NCBI GenBank assembly: GCA_020099315.1 | Contig: CP083650.1 | Coordinates: forward strand, 4,712,001 to 4,776,000 | Length of the DNA stretch: 64,000 bases | From: Citrobacter europaeus | Lineage (GTDB): Bacteria; Pseudomonadota; Gammaproteobacteria; Enterobacterales; Enterobacteriaceae | Reading direction: 5' to 3' | Shown here: one piece after another, positions 1-8,509 of the stretch | Layout: each line of letters starts with the position of its first letter | Position numbering within the stretch: position 1 is the first letter of the stretch | Made by a program: the position numbers and the translations under genes | Notes under the pieces: model-generated | The model's input: only the letters and a program-made list of their open reading frames with translations | Told to the model about the DNA's origin: nothing | Database searches by the model: none

Positions 1-473
1 CGTTGTTTAACTGGCTGGCCCCGGTAATGGTCGATGCCCACTGCCTGGACTGCTTCGCCGGCAGCGGCGCGCTGGGTCTGGAAGCTCTCTCTCGCTATGC
101 GGCAAATGCGACGCTTCTGGAGATGGATCGCGCGGTATCTCAGCAGCTACAAAAGAATCTCGCCACGCTGAAAGCCCCCCATGCCCGCGTCGTCAATACC
201 AATACGCTGACATTTTTGGCCCAGACGGGTACGCCGCATAACGTGGTATTTGTTGACCCGCCGTTCCGCAAAGGATTACTGGAAGAAACATTAACTCTTC
301 TGGAAACTCATGGCTGGCTGGCAAATGAAGCGTATATTTACGTTGAAAGCGAAGTAGAAAACGGTTTGCCGCCGGTTCCGGTAAACTGGTCGCTATACCG
401 TGAAAAAGTCGCCGGACAGGTCGCCTATCGCCTGTACCAACGTGAAGCACGAGGAGAATACGATGCTGATTAA
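1..473 (+). CDS. rsmD: 16S rRNA (guanine966-N2)-methyltransferase RsmD, 5' end cut by window
   Basis: This is the C-terminal part (about 157 residues) of the methyltransferase that makes m2G966 in 16S rRNA of the 30S subunit, using S-adenosylmethionine. The reading frame is open to the window edge. Compared with the roughly 198-residue E. coli protein, about 41 N-terminal residues are missing. The SAM-binding Rossmann motif DCFAGSGALGLEAL and the catalytic motif IV variant VDPPF are both visible. The TTG at base 3 is an internal Leu codon, not the start. The stop overlaps the start of yhhL by 11 bases, so the two genes are probably co-transcribed. Confidence 0.96.
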   Translation, partial: LFNWLAPVMVDAHCLDCFAGSGALGLEALSRYAANATLLEMDRAVSQQLQKNLATLKAPHARVVNTNTLTFLAQTGTPHNVVFVDPPFRKGLLEETLTLLETHGWLANEAYIYVESEVENGLPPVPVNWSLYREKVAGQVAYRLYQREARGEYDAD

Positions 474-738
474 CCTGGGACGCCTGCTGATGCTGTGCGT
501 CTGGGCATTTTTACTACTGAATATTTTTCAACCCTTTCCACGCCCGCTTAACATCTTCGTTAACGTCGCACTGATATTTATGGTGCTAATGCATGGCATG
601 CAACTGGCGCTGCTAAAAAGCACCATGCCCAAAGATGGCCCGCAGATGACCGGTGGAGAGAAAATCCGTATTTTTCTGTTCGGCGTTTTTGAACTGCTGG
701 TGTGGCAGAAGAAGATTAAAGATCAGTTGAAGAAGTAA
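463..738 (+). CDS. yhhL: small inner-membrane protein YhhL (DUF1145)
   Basis: A 91-residue hydrophobic protein of unknown function with two or three likely membrane segments in its first 65 residues and a basic C-terminus ending KDQLKK. I chose the ATG at 463 because a GAGGAG ribosome site lies 7 bases upstream and the length matches E. coli YhhL (about 89 residues). An in-frame upstream ATG exists but would overlap rsmD far more. The 11-base overlap with rsmD suggests translational coupling. No residue pattern indicates an enzyme. Confidence 0.9.
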   Translation: MLINLGRLLMLCVWAFLLLNIFQPFPRPLNIFVNVALIFMVLMHGMQLALLKSTMPKDGPQMTGGEKIRIFLFGVFELLVWQKKIKDQLKK

Positions 739-787
739 CTGCGCTCTTTTCGCCCAGCGGCGCGTTGCGAGCCGGGGCGACAAAATT

Positions 788-823
788 TGTAGGCCGGATA
801 AGGCGTAAGCAGCCATCCGGCAT
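788..823. repeat. REP hairpin
   Basis: Typical enterobacterial REP palindrome: arms GTAGGCCGGAT and ATCCGGC flank GTAAGCAGCC. It lies between the convergent genes yhhL and yhhM and may stabilise either 3' end. Confidence 0.85.
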
Positions 824-838
824 CAGTCAGATGAAATC

Positions 839-1198
839 TTAGCGTTCAGCCGTAAAATCAATAAAACGCGAACCTTTGTAACTCAGCGTGCCTTTATCCC
901 CAACCGTTAACGCATGGTACTGGCGGGCGTCCAAACGAAAGGTTTGCTCGAGGCCGCCGCTTTGTGGCTTAAAGCTGGCTTCATAGCGCATGCTGGTTCC
1001 TGCCGGGCTCACTTCCTGCTGACGGGATCGCCGATCGTTAAGCGGTTTTTCCCGTTTGTTACTCACCACCACCTGCTTTTGCACCAGCGGCGCCGCATCA
1101 TTATCGGCTTTTTCACGCCGCTGCTGGACAAAACGAAACGACGCGGCGACAACGATTAAGATAATGATAATAATGAAAAAAAGTGGTGGTTTGCTCAT
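839..1198 (-). CDS. yhhM: membrane-anchored protein YhhM (DUF2500)
   Basis: A 119-residue protein of unknown function. Residues 5 to 24 form one very hydrophobic, isoleucine-rich helix that should act as an uncleaved signal anchor. It is followed by a basic linker and a soluble domain of about 70 residues rich in beta-forming residues. The length equals that of E. coli YhhM. It is transcribed toward yhhL and away from yhhN, so it probably has its own promoter in the 140-base gap before yhhN. Confidence 0.9.
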   Translation of the reverse strand: MSKPPLFFIIIIILIVVAASFRFVQQRREKADNDAAPLVQKQVVVSNKREKPLNDRRSRQQEVSPAGTSMRYEASFKPQSGGLEQTFRLDARQYHALTVGDKGTLSYKGSRFIDFTAER

Positions 1199-1339
1199 GT
1201 TATTAACCCATCAGAAAATGCGGAAATAAGCATACATTGCCTGTTATGGTGTTGTCATCTGGCTGTGTCGGCCTCTACACTGGACAGTAGAGCCGTGAGC
1301 ACCCCGCTTACGAAAAAATAACGAATTCAAGGAACTAAG

Positions 1340-1966
1340 ATGCTTTGGTCGTTTATCGCTGTCTGTCTTTCCGCATGGTTGTTCGTGGATGCTTCCTATC
1401 GTGGGCCTGCATGGCAACGCTGGGTCTTTAAGCCCCTGACATTGCTGCTCCTGGCGCTGCTGGCCTGGCAGGCGCCAATGTTTAACGCTATCAGCTATCT
1501 GGTACTGGCTGGCCTGCTTGCCTCACTGCTGGGTGATGCGCTTACGCTGTTACCGCGCCAACGCCTGCTGTACGCCGTGGGAGCATTCTTCCTGTCGCAT
1601 CTGCTGTATACCATCTACTTCGCCAGCCAAATGACGCTGTCGTTTTTCTGGCCTCTGCCGTTGGTGCTGGTCGTAATGGGGGCGTTGCTGATTGCCGTGA
1701 TCTGGACGCGTCTGGAAGAGCTGCGTGTCGCTATCTGCACCTTTATCGGCATCACGCTGATGATGGTCTGGATGGCCGGAGAGCTGTGGTTCTTCCGCCC
1801 GACCGCGCCGGCGCTGTCGGCATTTATGGGCGCATCGCTCCTGTTCATCGGCAACATTGTCTGGCTGGGTAGCCATTATCGTCGCCGCTTCCGCGCCGAT
1901 AACGCAATTGCCGCCGCCTGCTACTTCGCCGGACATTTCCTGATTGTTCGTTCGTTGTATCTTTAA
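1340..1966 (+). CDS. yhhN: YhhN family integral membrane protein
   Basis: A 208-residue protein that is almost entirely hydrophobic, with about seven to eight predicted membrane helices. The YhhN family is related to the eukaryotic TMEM86 lysoplasmalogenases; whether the bacterial proteins share that activity is unproven. Polar residues typical of the family (LGDAL near residue 62) are present. The ATG at 1340 has an AAGGA ribosome site about 8 bases upstream. The gene ends just before the zntA promoter, so zntA is separately controlled. Confidence 0.88.
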   Translation: MLWSFIAVCLSAWLFVDASYRGPAWQRWVFKPLTLLLLALLAWQAPMFNAISYLVLAGLLASLLGDALTLLPRQRLLYAVGAFFLSHLLYTIYFASQMTLSFFWPLPLVLVVMGALLIAVIWTRLEELRVAICTFIGITLMMVWMAGELWFFRPTAPALSAFMGASLLFIGNIVWLGSHYRRRFRADNAIAAACYFAGHFLIVRSLYL

Positions 1967-1971
1967 AACGC

Positions 1972-2003
1972 TTGACTCTGGAGTCGACTCCAGAGTGTAT
2001 CCT
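1972..2003 (+). promoter_or_regulatory. zntA promoter with ZntR operator
   Basis: The -35 TTGACT (1972-1977) and -10 TATCCT (1998-2003) are separated by an unusually long 20-base spacer. A perfect 22-base palindrome (1975-1996, half site ACTCTGGAGTC) fills that spacer. This is the hallmark of MerR-family activation, here by the zinc-sensing regulator ZntR, which distorts the DNA to realign the elements. The arrangement is the same as I recall for E. coli zntA. zntR itself is not in this window. Confidence 0.93.
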
Positions 2004-2040
2004 CCGGTTAATACGAAATGATTATCAACCGGAGGATGCC

Positions 2041-4239
2041 ATGTCGACACCCGATATCCGTGGCAAAAAGGTCCCACAATTCTCTTCTTTCAAGCCAGTG
2101 CCTGCGCCACAAAAGGTGGATGACTGCTGCTGCGAAGGAAGCTGCTCTACCCCACCGCCCGTATCCGATACCGTACAAGGTACCCGCTATTCCTGGAAAG
2201 TGGCGGGCATGGACTGTGCGGCCTGCGCCCGAAAAGTAGAGAATGCGGTCCGCCAGGTCAGCGGCGTCAACCAGGTCCAGGTTCTGTTCGCCACTGAAAA
2301 ACTGGTAGTCGATGCCGGTTCCGATATCCGTCAGCAAGTTGAAAACGCGGTGCAGAAGGCAGGCTATACCCTGCGCGATGAGCACGCGTCGGACGCCGCT
2401 CCCGAGTCACGCTTTAAAGAGAACCTGCCGCTGATTTCGCTGATTATCATGATGGCGATTAGTTGGGGGCTGGAGCAGTTCAATCACCCCTTTGGTCAGA
2501 TAGCGTTTATCGCCACCACGCTGGTTGGTCTGTATCCCATTGCCCTTCAGGCTCTGCGCCTGATGAAAACCGGCAGCTACTTTGCCATTGAAACGTTGAT
2601 GAGCGTGGCCGCCATTGGCGCACTGTTTATCGGCGCTACGGCGGAAGCCGCCATGGTGCTGTTGCTGTTTTTAATTGGCGAACGCCTGGAAGGATGGGCC
2701 GCCAGCCGCGCCCGCAAAGGGGTCAGCGCGCTGATGGCGCTCAAACCGGAAACCGCCACACGCTTGCGTAACGGCGAGCGCGAAGAGGTGGCTATCAATA
2801 CTCTCCGGCCTGGCGATGTTATTGAAGTTGCCGCAGGTGGACGTTTACCTGCCGACGGCAAACTGGTCTCTGGTTTTGCCAGCTTTGATGAAAGCGCCCT
2901 GACCGGCGAATCGATCCCCGTTGAACGCGCCACCGGCGAGAAAGTCCCGGCCGGCGCCACCAGCGTGGACCGTCTTGTAACGCTGGAAGTACTCTCCGAG
3001 CCGGGTGCCAGCGCCATTGATCGTATTCTGAAGCTGATTGAAGAAGCGGAAGAACGCCGTGCCCCCATTGAGCGCTTTATTGACCGTTTCAGCCGGATTT
3101 ACACCCCGGCCATTATGGCGGTTGCGCTGCTGGTCACCCTCGTACCGCCGCTGCTATTTGCCGCATCCTGGCAGGAGTGGATTTACAAAGGACTGACGCT
3201 GCTGCTGATTGGCTGTCCTTGCGCTCTGGTGATTTCAACACCCGCAGCCATTACTTCTGGTCTTGCCGCCGCGGCGCGTCGTGGCGCGTTAATCAAAGGC
3301 GGGGCCGCGCTGGAACAGTTGGGTAAAGTCACGCAGGTGGCGTTTGATAAAACCGGCACCCTGACCGTCGGTAAACCACGCGTCACGGCGATTCATCCGG
3401 CAAGCGGTATTGGTGAGGCTGAACTGCTGGCGTTGGCAGCGGCTGTAGAGCAGGGCGCGACGCACCCGCTGGCACAAGCGATTGTTCGGGAAGCACAAAC
3501 GCGCGAGCTGACTATTCCTGTCGCAAAAGAGCAACGGGCGCTGGTTGGCTCTGGAATTGAAGCGCTGGTCAACGGCGAACGCGTGCTGATTTGCGCGGCC
3601 GGTAAGCAGCCTGCCGATGCCTTTGCCGGACAGATAAGCGAGCTGGAAAGCGCGGGCCAAACGGTAGTGCTGGTGCTGCGTAACGATACCGTTCTCGGCG
3701 TGCTGGCCCTACAGGACACGCTGCGAGACGACGCTCGCAGCGCCATCAGCGAGCTTAATCAGATTGGCGTGAAAGGGGTGATCCTGACCGGTGATAACCC
3801 ACGTGCGGCCGCCGCCATTGCCGGTGAACTGGGCCTCGAATTCAAAGCGGGTCTTTTGCCGGAAGATAAGGTACAGGCCGTTACCCATCTTAACCAACAG
3901 TCGCCGCTGGCGATGGTCGGCGACGGCATCAACGACGCTCCGGCAATGAAAGCGGCCACAATGGGTATTGCGATGGGAAGCGGGACCGACGTCGCGCTGG
4001 AGACCGCCGATGCCGCCCTGACCCACAACCGTCTGCGTGGTCTGGTGCAAATGATTCAGCTGGCGCGCGCCACCCACGCCAATATTCGCCAGAACATTGC
4101 GATTGCGCTGGGCCTGAAGGGGATTTTTCTCGTTACCACGCTGCTCGGGATAACCGGGCTGTGGCTGGCGGTGCTGGCCGATACGGGGGCGACGGTACTG
4201 GTGACCGCTAACGCGCTGCGGTTATTGCGTAAAGGATAA
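2041..4239 (+). CDS. zntA: Zn(II)/Cd(II)/Pb(II)-exporting P1B-type ATPase
   Basis: A 732-residue inner-membrane efflux pump that uses ATP to export Zn(II), Cd(II) and Pb(II). In order it has an N-terminal Cys-rich patch (DDCCCEGSC), a heavy-metal-associated domain with GMDCAAC near residues 58-64, and membrane helices. The transport-site motif CPC is at residues 392-394, the phosphorylated Asp is at 436 in DKTGT, and the hinge motif GDGINDAP follows. The ATG at 2041 follows a CGGAGG ribosome site and gives the same length as E. coli ZntA. An upstream in-frame TTG at 1972 is the promoter -35 element and is rejected as a start. Confidence 0.98.
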   Translation: MSTPDIRGKKVPQFSSFKPVPAPQKVDDCCCEGSCSTPPPVSDTVQGTRYSWKVAGMDCAACARKVENAVRQVSGVNQVQVLFATEKLVVDAGSDIRQQVENAVQKAGYTLRDEHASDAAPESRFKENLPLISLIIMMAISWGLEQFNHPFGQIAFIATTLVGLYPIALQALRLMKTGSYFAIETLMSVAAIGALFIGATAEAAMVLLLFLIGERLEGWAASRARKGVSALMALKPETATRLRNGEREEVAINTLRPGDVIEVAAGGRLPADGKLVSGFASFDESALTGESIPVERATGEKVPAGATSVDRLVTLEVLSEPGASAIDRILKLIEEAEERRAPIERFIDRFSRIYTPAIMAVALLVTLVPPLLFAASWQEWIYKGLTLLLIGCPCALVISTPAAITSGLAAAARRGALIKGGAALEQLGKVTQVAFDKTGTLTVGKPRVTAIHPASGIGEAELLALAAAVEQGATHPLAQAIVREAQTRELTIPVAKEQRALVGSGIEALVNGERVLICAAGKQPADAFAGQISELESAGQTVVLVLRNDTVLGVLALQDTLRDDARSAISELNQIGVKGVILTGDNPRAAAAIAGELGLEFKAGLLPEDKVQAVTHLNQQSPLAMVGDGINDAPAMKAATMGIAMGSGTDVALETADAALTHNRLRGLVQMIQLARATHANIRQNIAIALGLKGIFLVTTLLGITGLWLAVLADTGATVLVTANALRLLRKG

Positions 4240-4242
4240 TGT

Positions 4243-4326
4243 GTGCGCCGGGTGCGGCGTTGCCTTATCCGTCCTGGAGGTTACACCGTCTTTGTAGGCC
4301 GGATAAGCGTTAGCGCCATCCGGCAT
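4243..4326. repeat. BIME (one degenerate and one good REP unit)
   Basis: The second unit (4293-4326) has arms GTAGGCCGGAT and ATCCGGC; the first (from about 4243) is degenerate, ending CCTTATCC. It lies between convergent zntA and tusA. Confidence 0.75.
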
Positions 4327-4333
4327 AACAAGA

Positions 4334-4579
4334 TTACTGGCCTTTGCGCACCAGATAGCGGTACGGCAGAGAGTCAGTCTCTTTGGCCACCAGCTCATGT
4401 TCCATAAAGGTACAAAAGCCGGGAATGTCACGGGTTGTTGCCGGATCGTCGGCGACAATCAGCAGCGTTTCACCCGCCTGCATGCCGCGCACGGTTTTAC
4501 GTACCATCATTACGGGTTCCGGGCAGCGCAACCCCTGGGCATCAAGAGTATGGTCGGGAGAGGTAAACAGATCGCTCAT
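4334..4579 (-). CDS. tusA: sulfur-carrier protein TusA
   Basis: An 81-residue cytosolic protein that accepts persulfide sulfur from IscS and relays it to TusBCD for 2-thiolation of tRNA wobble uridines; it also feeds molybdenum cofactor synthesis. The persulfide-carrying Cys19 sits in the signature GLRCPEPVMM. I chose the ATG at 4579 because it gives the same length as E. coli TusA; an alternative ATG five codons upstream is possible. The gene is single and divergent from yhhQ. Confidence 0.96.
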   Translation of the reverse strand: MSDLFTSPDHTLDAQGLRCPEPVMMVRKTVRGMQAGETLLIVADDPATTRDIPGFCTFMEHELVAKETDSLPYRYLVRKGQ

Positions 4580-4747
4580 CGTAGTCTCGTTCATTCAAAA
4601 ACGGCGTTATTTTACGCTCTGTTGTGGCGTAAGCCAATCAGGTTAACGATTGCGTGAAAAACAACCATTGCAATGTGCTCTTAAAGCAGTATCATGCGAC
4701 GGTTTTTTATTGGGTTCCCTCACCCCATCCAACAAAAAGGTCACAAT

Positions 4748-5413
4748 ATGACTCCGTTTACACAATCTCAGCGCGTAAAAGCGTTGTTTTGGCTATCGCT
4801 ATTTCATCTGCTGGTGATCACCTCCAGCAACTATCTGGTGCAGCTCCCGATCTCCATTTTTGGTTTCCATACCACATGGGGCGCTTTTAGCTTTCCGTTT
4901 ATATTCCTCGCGACCGACCTGACCGTGCGTATTTTTGGCGCGCCGTTGGCACGACGTATCATCTTTGCGGTCATGATCCCTGCGCTGCTGATCTCCTATG
5001 TCGTTTCATCCCTGTTCTATATGGGATCGTGGCAGGGCTTCGGCGCGTTGCTGCACTTTAATCTGTTTGTCGCCCGTATCGCCGCCGCCAGCTTTATGGC
5101 TTACGCGCTGGGACAAATTCTGGATGTGCATGTCTTCAACCGCCTGCGTCAGAACCGGCGCTGGTGGTTGGCGCCGACGGCTTCCACGCTGTTTGGCAAC
5201 ATCAGCGATACATTGGCCTTCTTCTTTATCGCCTTCTGGCGCAGCCCGGACGCCTTTATGGCCGAGCACTGGATGGAAATCGCGCTGGTCGATTACTGCT
5301 TCAAAGTGCTGATCAGCATTATTTTCTTCCTGCCAATGTATGGCGTACTGCTGAATATGTTACTGAAAAGGCTGGCAGATAAATCCGAAATCTCTGCATT
5401 GCAGACGAGTTAA
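4748..5413 (+). CDS. yhhQ: queuosine precursor transporter YhhQ
   Basis: A 221-residue inner-membrane protein with about six helices. YhhQ proteins import 7-cyano-7-deazaguanine (preQ0) and 7-aminomethyl-7-deazaguanine (preQ1) for queuosine tRNA modification. The family signature FPFIFLATDLTVRIFG is present near residues 44-60. The ATG at 4748 has an AAAGG ribosome site 7 bases upstream and matches the E. coli length; an in-frame ATG at 4694 would add 18 residues without a good ribosome site. I saw no preQ1-type pseudoknot riboswitch in the short leader. Confidence 0.94.
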   Translation: MTPFTQSQRVKALFWLSLFHLLVITSSNYLVQLPISIFGFHTTWGAFSFPFIFLATDLTVRIFGAPLARRIIFAVMIPALLISYVVSSLFYMGSWQGFGALLHFNLFVARIAAASFMAYALGQILDVHVFNRLRQNRRWWLAPTASTLFGNISDTLAFFFIAFWRSPDAFMAEHWMEIALVDYCFKVLISIIFFLPMYGVLLNMLLKRLADKSEISALQTS

Positions 5414-5485
5414 AGGTTCATTTTCCGAGTTGTGATAAGATGAACGAATGAGCCGTTATGGCCGTTTATCGAAAGGAAGAAGTCA

Positions 5486-6043
5486 ATGCGCAATCTGGTT
5501 AAATATGTCGGTATTGGCCTGCTGGTTATGGGGCTTGCGGCCTGTGATAATAGCGATACAAAAGCGCCAGCAGAGGGTGCTGCCGCGGAGAGTAGCGCCA
5601 CCGGACAACCGGTCAGCCTGCTGGACGGCAAACTCAGTTTTTCCCTGCCTGCGGATATGACCGATCAGAGCGGCAAGCTGGGCACTCAGGCGAACAATAT
5701 GCACGTATATTCTGACGCAACCGGCCAGAAAGCGGTGATTGTGATTGTTGGCGACAATACCAACGAAGATCTTGCCGTACTGGCAAAGCGCCTGGAAGAT
5801 CAGCAGCGTAGCCGCGACCCGCAACTGCAGGTCGTCACCAATAAATCTATTGAGCTGAAAGGCCACACGCTGCAGCAGTTAGACAGCATCATCTCGGCCA
5901 AAGGCCAGACCGCTTACTCTTCCGTAGTGCTGGGTAAAGTGGACAACCAACTGCTGACTCTGCAAATCACGCTGCCTGCTGACGATCAGCAAAAAGCGCA
6001 GACGACCGCAGAAAATATCATTAACACGCTGGTTATCCAGTAA
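5486..6043 (+). CDS. dcrB: lipoprotein DcrB (DUF1795)
   Basis: A 185-residue envelope lipoprotein; in E. coli mutants it is known for resistance to phages C1 and C6. The signal peptide ends in the lipobox LAAC with the lipidated Cys at residue 20. The +2 residue is Asp, the classical signal for retention in the inner membrane instead of export by the Lol system. The rest is a PsbP-like DUF1795 domain. It has a GAAAGGAAG ribosome site and ends 4 bases before convergent yhhS, so its terminator lies inside yhhS. Confidence 0.94.
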   Translation: MRNLVKYVGIGLLVMGLAACDNSDTKAPAEGAAAESSATGQPVSLLDGKLSFSLPADMTDQSGKLGTQANNMHVYSDATGQKAVIVIVGDNTNEDLAVLAKRLEDQQRSRDPQLQVVTNKSIELKGHTLQQLDSIISAKGQTAYSSVVLGKVDNQLLTLQITLPADDQQKAQTTAENIINTLVIQ

Positions 6044-6046
6044 CGG

Positions 6047-7264
6047 TTAAGACGATGACGCGGCCTCCGGTGACACCACCTGAGGCCGTTTTTTTAACCG
6101 CCAGGTCAGCAACAACGCCACCGCTACCAGCCCGGCTGCCGCCAGATAGATAACCGGCACGCCCGCCCACGTCATGACCAGCCCGGCCAGCGGCCCGGTA
6201 ACCCCCAGTGATAAATCCATAAACACCGTGTAGGTCGCCAGCGCAGCGCCCTGATTTTGCTGCGGAACGGCTTTTACCGCCACCACGCCCAGCGCCGGGA
6301 AGACTAGCGAGAACCCAGCGCCGGCCAACAGAACACCGATTTTCGCCATCCACGGCATGGAAGCCATCCCGACCAGCAGCAGCCCAACAATCTCGACGCT
6401 AAAGCAGATCATTGCCACATTCAGTCCGCCTAAGCGGTTGATGCCGTTTGGGAACAACAAACGCGTGCCCACAAACGTGCAGCTAAAAAGCGTCAGCGCG
6501 AATGCGGCGCCATCCCAGCCTTTGGCATCATAAAACAGGGTAATGAAGGTAGCGATTACCCCAAATCCAGCGGAGGCCAGGGCCAGCGCCATACCGTACA
6601 ACCAGACGCGCCCAAGTACCGCGCGAAACGGCAACGGTTTGCCTTTACTGGCTTTCACCGCCGGACGAGGGAGCGCCAGCAGTATCGCCAGCAACGCCAC
6701 GCCCATCACGGTCAGCGCCAGCCCCCGTAAGCCTCCCCAGGCATAAAACAGAACGCCCAGCGGAGCGCCTATCGCCATCGCGCCATAAGTCACGATGCCG
6801 TTCCACGAAATCACCCGTCCGATGTGCATTGAGCCAACAACCCCCACGCCCCACAGCGTAGAGCCGGTTCCGGCAAAGCTTTGCCCGATGCCAAGAATCA
6901 CGCGCCCCAGGCATAGCAGCAGCAGACTGGCCAGCGGCCAGCCGTTCGTTGAGCCCGCCAGTAAATAGCCCAGCCCACTTAAAAAGCAGCCGCACAGCCC
7001 GAATACCACAATCTTCTTTGGTCCCAGCAGGTCGGCATAGCGACCTGCGTGAGGACGGCTCAGCAGCGTAGCGAAATATTGCAGGCTGATGACCAGACCT
7101 GCCCAGAAAGCGCTAAATCCCATCACGTCATGGACGTAGCCAGGCAATACCGCGAGCGGCAGGCCGATGGTCAGGTAGCTGGCGAAATTAAACATCACCA
7201 CAGAAACAATACGCAGATTCAGGCGTAAACCGCTAAGCGTCGGTTCAGCGACGGGTTCGGGCAT
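6047..7264 (-). CDS. yhhS: major facilitator superfamily transporter YhhS
   Basis: A 405-residue inner-membrane protein with about 12 hydrophobic segments and the MFS loop motif GRYADLLGPKK after the second helix. The length equals that of E. coli YhhS, an uncharacterised exporter-type permease. No substrate can be read from the sequence. It is divergent from yhhT; its start lies about 130 bases from the yhhT start. The 3' end is shared with the dcrB terminator on the other strand. Confidence 0.93.
   Translation of the reverse strand: MPEPVAEPTLSGLRLNLRIVSVVMFNFASYLTIGLPLAVLPGYVHDVMGFSAFWAGLVISLQYFATLLSRPHAGRYADLLGPKKIVVFGLCGCFLSGLGYLLAGSTNGWPLASLLLLCLGRVILGIGQSFAGTGSTLWGVGVVGSMHIGRVISWNGIVTYGAMAIGAPLGVLFYAWGGLRGLALTVMGVALLAILLALPRPAVKASKGKPLPFRAVLGRVWLYGMALALASAGFGVIATFITLFYDAKGWDGAAFALTLFSCTFVGTRLLFPNGINRLGGLNVAMICFSVEIVGLLLVGMASMPWMAKIGVLLAGAGFSLVFPALGVVAVKAVPQQNQGAALATYTVFMDLSLGVTGPLAGLVMTWAGVPVIYLAAAGLVAVALLLTWRLKKRPQVVSPEAASSS
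6061..6095 (+). terminator. dcrB terminator embedded in the 3' end of yhhS
   Basis: Seven-base arms CGGCCTC (6061-6067) and GAGGCCG (6082-6088) are followed by seven T residues (6089-6095). It is a classical rho-independent terminator for dcrB but is also the last coding part of yhhS on the other strand. Confidence 0.85.
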
Positions 7265-7397
7265 GGAGGGTCACCACATTTTCACAACAGTGTTTCATTT
7301 CTACCATGTTGCAGACTATAAATCAGCAGCCAGTTTAGGAATAACAGACGCAAGCCAACCGCTACACTTAATGCAAAAACGCAAACAGGAAGAAAAC

Positions 7398-8447
7398 ATG
7401 ACAACCGCTCAGCCCGATAAAACGGGTTTGCACATTTTGCTCAAACTGGCCGCTCTGGTGGTGATCCTCGCAGGTATCCATGCCGCGGCGGATATCATCG
7501 TACAACTTCTGCTGGCCCTCTTTTTTGCCATTGTATTGAATCCGTTAGTCACCTGGTTTATTCGTCGGGGAGTGCGTCGCCCGGTAGCCATTACGTTAGT
7601 GGTGGTGGTGATGCTGATCGTTCTTACGGCGTTGGTCGGCGTTCTGGCGTCGTCAATCACTGAATTCATGGACCTGCTGCCAAAATACAATAAGGAGCTG
7701 ACGCGCAAAGTTCTGTATTTGCAAGAGATGGTGCCTTTTCTGAATCTGCATATGTCCCCAGAACGCATGCTGCAACGCATGGACTCCGACAAGCTGATGA
7801 CCTTCACAACCACGCTGATGACAAGTCTATCCGGCGCCATGGCCAGCGTCGTCCTGCTGGTGATGACGGTGGTCTTTATGCTGTTTGAAGTGCGTCATGT
7901 CCCCTATAAACTGCGCTTTGCGCTGAACAACCCACAAATCCATATTGCAGGACTGCATCGGGCGTTAAAGGGTGTATCTCACTATCTGGCGCTGAAAACG
8001 TTGCTCAGCCTATGGACCGGCGCTATTGTCTGGCTGGGGCTGGCGCTGATGGGTATTCAGTTTGCTCTGATGTGGGGCGTGCTGGCATTCCTGCTAAACT
8101 ACGTGCCCAATATTGGCTCGGTCATTTCCGCCGTCCCGCCCATGATCCAGGCGCTGCTGTTCAACGGCGTTTACGAATGCGTGCTGGTCGGCGCGCTGTT
8201 TCTGGTGGTGCATATGGTGATTGGCAATATCCTCGAACCCCGCATGATGGGGCACCGGCTGGGATTATCGACGCTTATCGTCTTTCTCTCTTTGTTAGTG
8301 TGGGGATGGCTGCTTGGTCCGGTTGGTATGTTGCTCTCCGTGCCGTTAACCAGCGTGTGTAAAATCTGGATGGAAACGACCACAGGCGGCAGTAAGCTGG
8401 CAATTTTGCTGGGGCCCGGCAGGCCCAAAAGCCGATTACCGGGATAA
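7398..8447 (+). CDS. yhhT: AI-2E/PerM family membrane protein YhhT
   Basis: A 349-residue inner-membrane protein of the AI-2 exporter/PerM-like family with about seven to eight helices and a soluble loop near residues 80-140. The family signature PPMIQALLFNG followed by a long glycine-rich helix hairpin (VHMVIGNILEPRMMG) is clear. No substrate is established. I chose the ATG at 7398 because an AGGAAG ribosome site lies upstream; the open frame continues 45 codons further up into the divergent yhhS promoter region. Confidence 0.92.
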   Translation: MTTAQPDKTGLHILLKLAALVVILAGIHAAADIIVQLLLALFFAIVLNPLVTWFIRRGVRRPVAITLVVVVMLIVLTALVGVLASSITEFMDLLPKYNKELTRKVLYLQEMVPFLNLHMSPERMLQRMDSDKLMTFTTTLMTSLSGAMASVVLLVMTVVFMLFEVRHVPYKLRFALNNPQIHIAGLHRALKGVSHYLALKTLLSLWTGAIVWLGLALMGIQFALMWGVLAFLLNYVPNIGSVISAVPPMIQALLFNGVYECVLVGALFLVVHMVIGNILEPRMMGHRLGLSTLIVFLSLLVWGWLLGPVGMLLSVPLTSVCKIWMETTTGGSKLAILLGPGRPKSRLPG

Positions 8448-8509
8448 ACTTGCAAACGGCATGTGAAGAATGGTACACAACCCCATTATTACTAAAGGTT
8501 AGCCGTGAT

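Noticed and set aside
1150..1185. Fur-box-like run of GATAAT repeats
   Set aside because: It is the isoleucine-rich membrane helix of YhhM read on the other strand; the repeat is explained by Ile codons.
1972..2040. 23-codon N-terminal extension of ZntA from a TTG
   Set aside because: The segment is the ZntR operator and leader; the ATG at 2041 has the ribosome site and the usual length.
4640..4747. preQ1 riboswitch before yhhQ
   Set aside because: No small pseudoknot with the expected loop sequence could be found in the short leader.
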